This document shows, piece after piece, positions 10,193-19,112 of a stretch of 64,000 bases of DNA. Location of the stretch: assembly GCA_032622095.1 (NCBI GenBank), contig CP136063.1, positions 28,460,987 through 28,524,986 of the forward strand. The letters run 5' to 3'. Position 1 is the stretch's first letter; each line of letters starts with the position of its first letter. Made by a program: the position numbers and the translations under genes. The stretch comes from Siphonodentalium dalli. Its lineage: Eukaryota; Mollusca; Scaphopoda; Gadilida; Siphonodentaliidae. The notes under the pieces were generated by a model, which searched no databases, had not been told where the DNA came from, and saw only the letters and a list, made by a program, of their open reading frames with translations.

Positions 10193-10790
10193 TCAGTATA
10201 TTAATGGTGGTTGTAAATTGCCCAGTGCAGCACATATATAAAATATCTTAGACACTTTGCAAGACATTGATATTGGAATTACGCCTTGTATTATGCGAAA
10301 GTTCTTGATTCTTTCCATAGCCCTTTCAACATGTATTCTGAGATTGGCTATTCTACGCGTGGTTTCAGTTTCTCTCCTTGTGAATTGCATATTTGTTTTT
10401 TCTTGGGTGGTATAATCAGATGCAATCCACGAGGAACCAGCTGGTCATTAATCTGAAATCCTTTGTCAACCATCAGAGCATCTCCAGGATCACACATATT
10501 TATTATCCCCGACTCTTGTGTTATTTGCTTGTCACTGATATTTCCTCCCCACAGATCCGAGACAAAGGAAATTACACCCGTAGGGCTTAATCCTACCATA
10601 ACTTTCCATGTCATGTGACTTTTATAGTCCAAATATAACAGAGTCTTCTTTACAAGGGATGTCGGGGTTTCAGTAAATGGCTCTGTACAATCCAATATGA
10701 CACGAGTGTTATATTAGGATAGTTGTCTTTTAATGCTTGGGACATATTTTCCCTAACTACCTCCTTTGCAGTCTGAGTAAACTCATACCT
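10193..10790 (-). pseudogene. ISL2EU-type transposase, DDE catalytic exon (broken)
   Basis: Minus-strand DDE_Tnp_4-like domain. In order: an upstream piece (SQALKDNYPNI) with a frame break, then ILDCTEPFTETP (first Asp), DYKSHMTWKVMVGLSPTGVI, SFVSDLWGGNISDKQIT, GDALMVDKGFQINDQL (second Asp, in the usual D-x-GF context) and, after a +1 frameshift near 10370, RRIANLRIHVERAMERIKNFRI with the catalytic Glu in HVER. All three acidic residues are present, but two frame breaks separate them. A plausible acceptor (ATATTTAG) lies at about 10780, so the exon would join the THAP/HTH exon at 11477-12345. The enzyme would cut and join transposon ends. The convergent orientation towards YqaJ and the position inside shared TIRs support ISL2EU. 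Confidence 0.85.
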
Positions 10791-11472
10791 AAATATTCAT
10801 TACAACATTGAATATTAGGTCTGACGGATAACATCGCTATCTCATTTCCAAGTCCTCGGGATTCCGTAATCTGATTGATTGCGTAAATTATTTTCCGTCC
10901 AATGAAACCGTATGGGTTAATAAACAAGTGTTAGTGGGCGGAGACTCCCATAGTGTCACTTCTAAATATAGTAACAGAACGGCGCTTGCAAATACAACAG
11001 TCAACAGAGACAGAAAAATAGGCATGCGTATGGTACCAACTTGGCCTCCCATAAATATAAATAGAACTCACTCTTGTCCGTGTATTTTATTTACTTTATT
11101 GTAACATGGTTTGCAAATCAAATTATTTGCCGTAAAAAAGTCATCTGAAAGTCAACCACCGAGGAAATGACTTAATTTTATGCTTTTAAATGGTTCTAAA
11201 GCATAATTTTTGATGACGACCTTATTTTTTGCTCTCGGATGCAGCTTTCCGGTTGATGCAGCGAGTTCATCTCCCGAAAAAGAATAGTCGCGCACACGAC
11301 AAATATTATCTTCTGTAAGTTTATGTCGCGCGACACAGGCCATTGTTCGCGAAGCACAACAAATAACACGTGGGGACACCTGTCAATCATCGATGTATTT
11401 TTTTTAAATCCGTGACGTCATTTTGGGGAAGCTCTTCGCTCAACAGAAATGGTTTTGGCGACATTAGCTCCA
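10791..11472 (-). other. Probable intron or insertion between transposase exons
   Basis: No transposase motif is visible. A 75-codon minus-strand ORF (11152-11379) is unrecognised and probably chance. Confidence 0.35.
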
Positions 11473-11497
11473 GACTCTATATTTCAAATATAGAGTC
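11473..11497. repeat. 25-bp perfect palindrome at the transposase exon end
   Basis: GACTCTATATTT-C-AAATATAGAGTC, with 12-bp perfect arms around a single base. The minus-strand frame of the HTH exon stops inside it (…DDSIFEI then TAG). Confidence 0.9.
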
Positions 11498-12345
11498 GTC
11501 GTTCACCCAGACTGCCTCCTTTGGCGACCAATCTATCAAGAAATTTAGTTGGTCATGCATGCGATCAATCCACTTGTTGAAGATAACACTAGCAGTTGAC
11601 TGTGCTACTAGTATTTCAAATCGCTTAGCCACATCTTTAGTTAATAGTCCGAGGCGTAGTCTCATGAGTGTTAACAAAAACTCATCGACTTGTCTCACTT
11701 TTGATGGCCTGCCTTTCTTGTTCTCTGTGTCACAAGAAACTTCTTTAACTTCATCAAAAACTGAATTAAATGTTGATTTGTCCGGAAGTCCTGTATAAAA
11801 CATCATGTAACTGTCGGATAAATCTTCAATAGTCAACTGGGGGAGTTCGGTTTGAATTCCTATTTCTGCTGTGCTTTTAGTTTTAAGACAATTGTCACAG
11901 CTGAAATTTGAAGTCTGACAGGATAGTGTTCTTACTTCACAGTTGTAAAGTACACATTGCGATTCTTGATGTCTATATCTGGGTATGTTAGATCTATCCA
12001 CTGGACCACAATAGTCATGCATTCGTACAGAGGTGTCCAATTCGCCGTCTTCTGCATGTGTTGTCAGGCTAATATTGTTGAAATCTTCAACTTGATCTGA
12101 CTCTGAGTCCGAGTCTAACTTTGAGCTGTCCAAATCCATTTTACCGTCTCCACTTCCTTGGCCATATTTTGAAGTAGTGAATGTTTTATGAGGGAAAATG
12201 GAAGGCAAATCGTGTTCTTCGCACTTTCCATTCACTCCAAAGAAATGTTCGGATCAAACTCTGGAGTTGCGTCCGACCGAAAAATCTTTCCTGCTGACTC
12301 GAAATTTCCAAATACTTTCCCTTACCAAAAACTGCTAAACCTTAA
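11477..12345 (-). pseudogene. ISL2EU-type transposase, THAP and HTH exon (broken)
   Basis: At the upstream end (about 12345-12250) the frame reads WKFRVSRKDFSVGRNSRV, then TGA, then SEHFFGVNGKCEEHDLPSIF. That is the C-terminal half of a THAP zinc finger (…SRVCSxHF...LPxIF) with the third Cys codon turned into stop. The frame is then open through an acidic/serine-rich linker to 11477. Near the C-terminus GRPSKVRQVDEFLLTLMRLRLGLLTKDVAKRF and STASVIFNKWIDRM form the HTH_Tnp_4-like DNA-binding domain that precedes DDE domains in this group. A reading that starts at 12235 uses GTG and misses the THAP half. The first C-x2-C of THAP is not visible and should lie in an upstream exon. THAP would bind transposon ends. 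Confidence 0.75.
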
Positions 12346-14760
12346 ACCACATTAGATCTAAGCGGATTTCTAATCTGATTGCCAACGTAGAACTAATGTA
12401 GAACTAATGTTGTAATTTAACTGTCAAAAGTGAGATGGGCGGAGCTTAAAAACTAACAAATTGCACATGTGGTCAGGTTAGCGGATATGCACAGTAGTTA
12501 TACGTTGGAAAATTCCCAACCAAATTTCTAATGTAAAGCATATGTAAGAGCTATAAAATTGCCCATATGCTTTATGTTAGCAAATTAGTAGGTTAGTTCT
12601 ATGTTAGTAAATTCCACATGAGGAATGTATAAAAATGCACATGTGCAGGCAGGTTATCAATTTAACTCTAAAGTAATTATACATACCGGTACGTCCAGCT
12701 GGGTAACAATTTGTAAAAAAAATAATAATAATAATAAACCACAAAAAATATATCATACGGTATTGCTTTTAAAAACTATATAAATACATAAAATATACAT
12801 CACATACACTGCAATGTTCATGTTAACTGCTCTTCAAGGAATATTCCAAATAACTGTAAAAATCACTTCGATGAAACAATGAAAACTGCCATAAATTGTT
12901 TATTTCTTACAATTCATTCATTTTGTAAATAGATTCGCACATTTGTTCTGTCTAATTACTAACTAGAATCAATAAACAATAGCAGAATTTAGTTTATTTG
13001 ATGTGATGGTCCATCATTATTTATTCTAGAAATATGATTGATAATAATTGAAAATAAAATTTAAATCAACTTTAATATACATGTAGTCTACCTGGTTGAT
13101 AAATTGGATATTAGAACCTGCAGTAAAGGCACACAAGAGACCACATGCCCTTAAAACTTGCCACGGTGTGCGAATGAGATATGAAAACTGACAAACGATT
13201 CTATATATTATACATGAATGAATAACTGAATAATTATAAATTAACCCTTAATTTCAATGTAAAAAACATTAATACTATCATTATGAAATGTTTAAGGTTC
13301 AATTTTGGAAAGGAAATTGACAAAAGTCACGATTTTCTCGTGTCTTAAATTCTTAACTGTCGATATGTTTAAATGCATGCAGTCACTTACCCTGCCATGA
13401 AAAAAGCCAACGAGGTTTTAATTCACAAAACAAGAACTTATCCTATCAGTCCCACAGAAAACAAGCAGCTTTAACTTGGGAATTGTAAACTCCAAGTGAA
13501 TTGAACAGAATACTAGGTTTCATGGAACCTTATCAGGGCCATAAATCCTTTAGCATAGGATAAAACACAGATGTGAAAGTCATTAAATGGTCCATACATG
13601 GGGGATTTGTGTCAAGAAAGCATTGGCTGGATAACTAAATCTCTAATCTCTAACCTGCTCTAACTTAGTTTAAGTAAGATTTTTGGACACACAACATGAT
13701 GCAATCGTCGCACCGAAGAGCATGCTGGAGTAGTCGAACTTCGCTACCGCACTTGCGACAACGGAACATCTTTGTGGTTATGTCAGATAAAAATCGCACT
13801 GCTTATATACTGTATGTGGTCGGCGGATGGAAGTGATTATCTATCACACGTTCTGAAGCCATCTCACAATCTGAAATGTGACGTGTGATTAGTCGACTGG
13901 TTACTGTGAAAACAACCTGCTTCTATTGTTTTGATAGGATAAGAATGGGGACAATAACGGCTAAGGGTTTCCAAAACTCCAGAGATAGTGAGATGAACTC
14001 AGAGAATAAGAGAAACTTTAATATCAATAATATGAAAACAGTTCATTTTTGTTATTTATGAATTCGCTGGTTCGTCGTTCAAACCAACTAGTGTGATATA
14101 CCGGCTATTATCTTTACTAACAAATGTGCCTAAAGTAATCTAAATGTCGAAATTGATGGACATAACTCTGAAATATATCATAATATGAACTTAAAAAATT
14201 AATATATCAATATATATTAACTTATTTACAACTTTAATACAAATGTAATACCCGGGCCAACTCGCCCCAAAAACTGCCTGGGGCGAGTGGGCCCTGGCGC
14301 GAGTGGGCCCAGATCCGGGCAGACTGGGATAAATCTATACCCAGTATGAATACTAAACTGTGCTAATGTGAGCAATGAGGTTAGAAATATTTTGCACACT
14401 AGATCTAATATGCTGCTAATGTAGCAGGGATGATTAACATACGAAACTAACATAATTCTAAGCTGTTCCAACCTGTTTCTACCCAAATCACATTGCAGTT
14501 TCTATACGGGTTGACGTGATTTATTATCAGGAAATTGGTGTAATTTTACCGTCCGGTTATCAATCACCTTCCCCGTATAACTGTGACACTCCGTAACGCA
14601 ACAATACAACTTTCTCATGATCAAATTGGTTGTTTCTTGAATAAATTAATAAATACTTCGATGAAAATAAATGCGTTCTGATTAGTAAACAAAGAGAGGT
14701 ACCAACCGGAAGTAATTAACCAGACATTTACGCACAAGAGAGTACCAGGAATCAGGAGGC
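12346..14760. other. Transposon interior with no clear gene
   Basis: Mostly AT-rich noncoding DNA. It holds an (ATA)n microsatellite at about 12718-12736. A minus-strand frame at about 13660-13770 reads MFRCRKCGSEVRLLQH, Cys/His zinc-finger-like but isolated. A GC-rich stretch at 14250-14320 contains a hairpin made from CCAACTCGCCCC and GGGGCGAGTGG. Text at 14440-14515 (CTAACATAATTCTAAG, GTTTCTACCCAAATCA) is shared with 63829-63895. Confidence 0.5.
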
Positions 14761-14786
14761 GATAACTCATTTACCGATAAGCGCTA
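14761..14786 (-). repeat. Right terminal inverted repeat of the ISL2EU-type element
   Basis: Reverse complement matches 641-666 with one mismatch. The subterminal ACTTCCGGTTGGTA motif is also inverted relative to the left end. Confidence 0.75.
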
Positions 14787-14927
14787 TATATATAAATAAA
14801 TATAGAATATCTGGGAGTTTGGACAAGGAAACACAAATAAATAGTGAATTAAATAAATGGTAATATAAAATGCTAATTGAAGACAGAGATATCGAGAATA
14901 AATACTGGGTAGCGGTCTTAAATTCAT

Positions 14928-15009
14928 ATTTATTATTTTATACCCACGCAACTGTTCAAATCTGTTATTTAAAGAGATATTCCATCTATAAAGAGATAAT
15001 CCAAATTTA
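14928..15009 (+). mobile_element. TTAA-type MITE, right-end fragment
   Basis: Contains TTATTTTATACCCACGCAAC and TTATTTAAAGAGATA, which match the right end of the full copies, then a degenerate second end (AAAGAGATAATCC). Confidence 0.7.
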
Positions 15010-15740
15010 AATGTGTATTATCTCATTGTAAACGTATTATATAGTTAACAGGGTATAACATATTAAATTGTGGAATAAAACATTATAACCAATCAATCTG
15101 GGGCATTGGACGTTTGGTGCGTATCCATAGGAACAGCACAACGCTCTCTGTCGCTATGCGGTATCAACCGAATGGTCTGTTATAACAATAGACAAATAAA
15201 TGGACCCAATAAAATATTTGAAATAAAATCAATATTAAACGTGGATTATCTCTTTGTAAACATGTTTTATGTAGTTACCGGGGTATAAAATATTAGACCT
15301 GAATCGAAGACTCCTGTCCAGAAATGCTTCTATCAATTAATATTAATTGTATTTCGAATATTTTCTAGTTTAAAAGGTGTGGTTGTTTAGCTAACGAACA
15401 AGAGACCAGAACTTTTATTGTACAATTTTGTCACAAATAAACGTTAATGGGACATTTGACTTTCGGTAAGTAGCCATAGGAAGAGCCCAGTGGTCTATAT
15501 CGCAATATGGTATCATCCGAATGGTCTCTTCTAAAATAGACACATAAACGGGCCCGATTTAATATTCGAAATAAAATCAATATTAATTGACAGAAGCTTT
15601 TCCAGACAGGGGTCTTCAGTTCATATTTATTATTTTATACCCAAGCAACTATTTAAAATTTGTTTTTAAAAGAGATAATCCATCTTTAATTGATAGAAGC
15701 CTTTCCTGACAAGGGTTTTCAGTTCAATATTTATTATCAT
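15010..15740 (+). mobile_element. TTAA-type MITE, host copy split by another copy of the same family
   Basis: Left and middle parts occupy 15010-15235 (TATTATCTCATTGTAAAC ... GAAATAAAATCAATATTAA). The right part resumes at about 15690 with TTGATAGAAGCCTTTCC. In intact copies these parts are contiguous as CAATATTAATTGATAGAAG, so the inner copy at 15236-15689 landed on the internal TTAA. Confidence 0.85.
15236..15689 (+). mobile_element. TTAA-type MITE, inner copy (454 bp)
   Basis: Begins TTAA-ACGTGGATTATCTC and ends GAGATAATCCATCT-TTAA. The flanking host copy gives the empty site, consistent with TTAA (or the nested TA) duplication. A middle portion is shortened relative to the 527-bp copies. 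Confidence 0.88.
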
Positions 15741-15786
15741 ATTGGTGGATATATTTCGAATTGCGAATGAATAGAAAAACTCCTTG

Positions 15787-15895
15787 CCTTGTTCAGCAGA
15801 ATATCCACTTAAACGAGTTTTCCAACTTCGACAATGTTATCTCACCTCAAAGTTGAAAGACTCGTTTAAATGGATATTCTGCTGATTTAACAAGG
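15787..15895. repeat. Hairpin element, 42-45-bp arms
   Basis: The left arm has CAGCAGAATATCCACTTAAACG and the right arm its reverse complement with a few differences (CGTTTAAATGGATATTCTGC). The loop is about 22 bp. It is noncoding and probably a small MITE or a structured site. Confidence 0.85.
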
Positions 15896-16110
15896 TAGTG
15901 AGTGTTTCTATCACATCCGAAAGTAAAAAACTACGCGATAATGCCGTTTATCCGACCATAATCTGCGTGATGTGTAAGAAATTCAACAGTACCACTGGTT
16001 GGGGCGTCACCTATAATTGTATATCCTTCTATTTATTCTTTAGTATATATATTTTAAATATTTTTCTACAAATTCCCCGTGTATAAATCATGTTGCGAAA
16101 GAGATAATCG

Positions 16111-16553
16111 TGGAGCTCCGTGGTCCAGTGGTTAGCGCGTTGGACTTGTCTTCGCTGTCAACACAGCGAGGCGAGTTCGCGGCTGGCTGGTGGTCTGTTA
16201 TGAGTTTCCACACAGCAGTGGCTTGGCCGACTTGAGCGATGTGCAATTGTTGGATTGTACACTGTTTGAATCTCGCGCCAAGTTGTGACCCTTGAGCAAG
16301 GTCGCTCGTACTGTGTCTGCTTTGCACCACCCATGCATTACAAGGGTACCTGATAATGAGCAGTGAAAGATCTTGTCAGTATGCTAGCCATATGGTATCC
16401 TCGCATACTCCCGGCTGTACCTCCCCCTGTCCCCGGGGAGCAGTAGATGGTTACTGAATGTTCAGGCTCATCAGGGTAATAATTGTAAAACTTTGAGCGC
16501 TTTGGGCCTCATGGGAAAGGCGCTTTACAAATGCTATACATTATTATAATCCC
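16111..16553 (+). mobile_element. tRNA-derived SINE (about 440 bp)
   Basis: The 5' head resembles a tRNA, with an A-box-like CCGTGGTCCAGTGGTTAGCG and a B-box-like GAGTTCGCGGC about 45 bp later, giving an internal pol III promoter. A central body follows, then a LINE-like 3' tail (GAGCGCTTTGGGCC ... AAAGGCGCTTTACAAATG) and a short ATT-rich end. The tail suggests it uses a LINE's RT. ATAATC flanks both sides as a possible short target duplication. Confidence 0.85.
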
Positions 16554-16897
16554 TCTTTTAAAAAGTCACTTCACATAGTATATTTCTACCGTGGGACATA
16601 CACGATAAGCATAATACACAATTATTTCCTAAGAGAAATATTTGGCGCCAAGCCAATGACCACCAAGAAATCGCTTGTTTTTAAAACTATTCCTAAGAAT
16701 TTGATGACTTTAGGTGAATAATGTTACATGTACCCCAAATGATTTTCTGATTTAAAATGCAAAAACATCCCTGGAAATGTTTCATAGAAACCTATTTTTT
16801 ATTGTTGATGATGCTAGTGAACATGTTGAAAAGAAGAATAAAGTATGTATCTTTTGGAAGTACTTTTCGGAACACATGTATCCCCGAGTCCAAACGC
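16554..16897. other. No feature recognised
   Basis: AT-rich spacer between the SINE and the 3' end of the Cys/His-rich gene. Confidence 0.5.
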
Positions 16898-17668
16898 CTA
16901 AACGGCTTCCTGTTTCACATCGATATCCAGAGCATTGTCCCAAACAACGACTGGTGAACAAACCTGGTCTCCGTGACAACTGTTTATACCTGGATCATTA
17001 CAACGCGTGTTGCTAACTTTAGTTAGAATGGTATCAGATTTCCCTTTGTATTTTAAGACGCAAAGAGTGTCATGTGTATCATTGCCGACTTCAATTCGGT
17101 TAACTGTCGCATCAATATTCTGGTTTGTCTGCTGTTTATACTGTGCACCAGATTCCTCACTTTCATGCTCAATTTTTATCTTCGTTCCAGAATAGGTCGA
17201 ACCCGAATTGTGTGTACCGCGACTAGGAATGTTTTGTGTATCGGCCCACTCACTTGATTCACACCCATTCAGGTGTTCTTCGGGTGCATCGTCGGTGACG
17301 TCATGAATGTCAGCTAATAAACCACCATCGAGGTACACAGTTTCCGGCTTCATATCAACATCATCACACTGACCTGTGTCTGTGATAAATACGACAGCAG
17401 AGTCACGTGGTATAACTGTGTCGTTGTTTGTTGTGAATTCTTCAGCAGCATCCTGTGGTATAAGCATTCCCGTCTGTTTAGTTTCGAATATTCCTGTCAC
17501 GGGCTGAGAAACATCAAGTGAATGCACCTTGGCATTAGGGGAGAACAGCAAGTTCAACATTGTGTGAGTTGAATTAAGACGTGATGCCAGGTTTAAATGT
17601 GCTGTGCCCACACCACGCTCAGGTCCAAAGAAAAACTCAAGATATGTCCACTCGGGTCTGAAAGTCAT
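16898..17668 (-). pseudogene. Cys/His-rich repeat gene, C-terminal part (third reading frame)
   Basis: Continues the locus after a frameshift near 17650. The start W-x2-LEFFFGP...LASRLNSTHTMLNLLF is paralogous to W-x2-LERFFET...LATARHVLNALF in the upstream half (about residues 636-670 of the 843-residue ORF), so it is the C module of a second repeat. The rest (about 200 residues) is acidic, rich in Asp, Thr and Ser, with no recognised domain, and ends ...DIDVKQEAV. The ATG at 17668 lies inside the overlap and is probably not a true start. Confidence 0.6.
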
Positions 17669-19112
17669 TGACTAACTTTCTTTCTAAACTCCTCGTATAT
17701 CGAGCGACTGGAAACATGTGTATGTGATGCTTGAGATGTAGACCCCACTCACTGATATTGACTGATCCGTGTCCACAGATGCCACAGAAGATTAGCCCAG
17801 AGCCAGTCTCCACGTTAACACCAAACATCGGGCGAATCAGATCGGTCAAACGGCACACATCGAGACGGGGACGCATGCGCGGGGGCAGCATAGTCTCTCT
17901 GGTTAGACTTCCTGGTAATTCGACCGGATATTTGGCATCAAGAGCAAAAAATATCGTTCTGCGTTTTCGGCGAATTGATAATAACCTTTCAAGTTTGTGT
18001 CCAGGCAATACAGAATCTAGCTTCATGTTGGTGAAGAAAAACGAGAGTGTGTGTGCAGGTGTCTGCTTTCTTGTGGAATACATATCACAAAATATATGAT
18101 TTTTGAGTTTAGCTGACATTTTTGCAGATCCAGATGGCCAGTTCCCATGAGAAAGACTGTGGTCAATACTTAGACAATGCATATTATTTGTTATGGTGCA
18201 GAGAAAATAACTTGGTCCGCTGATATCGAATATCACACAGTGGTTGAGAGTGGAGCGGGCATGACTGTTATCAAACACGTGCTTTAACATTGTAGTGGGC
18301 ACCTCTCCGTGAACTAAATCCAGGCCAGATATGGGGATAAATGTCTCACATTGACCACAGAATAGAACCTGAATGTCACATGAGAACCAGTCAGAACAGT
18401 GGTCGCTATCCTTCGTTTGCCAAAAATGGAGAATAAGGTCTATCATGGAGGATTGAACCTTGCCGCATAATGCGCATTTCACATTAATGTAAGACACCGT
18501 ACGCATCATCTTACAAAGTCTAAACATCAGTTCTCCAAGATGATTAATCCTTGAAAAGAGATCTCCATTCATATCAAAGGGTCGGATTGCGGATTTGCGG
18601 ATCGACTCCATTTGTCCCCCTATATTGCCAGAATTAATTGATGCTTCTGGCATAGCGACCATAGTATTCACGGTTTCTAAGATGTGAATTCTTAGTACAT
18701 GGTTCCATTCTACCCGCGTGGCACTCACCCAATTTCCGACCGATATACTCGCATTCACAGATAAACAGTTGTTCGGGCTCATCGTATGCAAAAGAATGTA
18801 TGTGGGGCCGTTTATACCGAAAGAGACACAGCCATTCGACACACCACCAGCATGGTCGCGAACAATATGGTTCACAATATGTTCTGAGAACTGTTTCTCA
18901 TAGATATTAGCGTTCCATGTCGGATAGAAATATTCGCATTTGCCGCAGTAAAACAGGCCTATTTCGTTCGTACTATTCAGCCATTCCGCACAATGGCTCC
19001 TGCTGTTTTCCCACAAATGACCAAGAAGAGAGGTAGCCGAGGTCGTTTCCACAGTGTAAAGATAGGACAGACTCTTCTTGTGTGTGATTGTACGTGTATA
19101 AAGTAACAACAA
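17637..19112 (-). pseudogene. Cys/His-rich repeat gene, middle part (second reading frame)
   Basis: 491 codons overlapping both neighbours. It carries two copies of module A: HLWENSRSHCAEWL...LFYCGKCEYFYP...GPTYILL...GNW, and CALCGKVQSSMIDLILHFW...DHCSDWF...VLFCGQCETFIP...GPSYFLC...SLSHGNWP. One module B follows: LIFCGICGHG...SEWGLHLKHHIHMFP. The regular C-x2-C pairs with later His/Cys suggest zinc binding. The first module starts abruptly; its CG-x-C half is in the upstream ORF's frame, so the two ORFs were once one. The opening residues MLLLYTRTITHKKS are an out-of-frame artefact. No family is recognised and the function is unknown. Confidence 0.65.

Larger units (their letters stand above)
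641..14786. mobile_element. Degraded ISL2EU-type (PHIS group) DNA transposon with nuclease and transposase genes
   Basis: The two ends are inverted repeats. The left end begins TAGCGCATATCGGTAAATGA at 641. The right end, read on the minus strand from 14786, begins TAGCGCTTATCGGTAAATGA, so 25 of 26 bases match. A second inverted match, ACTTCCGGTTGGTA, lies at about 691-704 on the left and 14699-14712 on the right. Inside are two convergent broken genes: SWIM/YqaJ nuclease (plus strand, starting about 80 bp from the left end) and THAP/HTH/DDE transposase (minus strand). ISL2EU elements are known to pair a THAP-DDE transposase with a YqaJ nuclease, which is the reason for the assignment. A TA target duplication fits (TA|GCGC...GCGC|TA) but is not decisive. 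The element is swollen by nested insertions at 2351-4840, 5061-7181 and 8991-9517. Treating the whole span as one element is an inference from TIR pairing plus gene content. Confidence 0.72.

Noticed and set aside
16111-16185. Possible tRNA gene
   Set aside because: The tRNA-like head continues into a body and a LINE-like tail, and the stems do not pair well, so it is a SINE.
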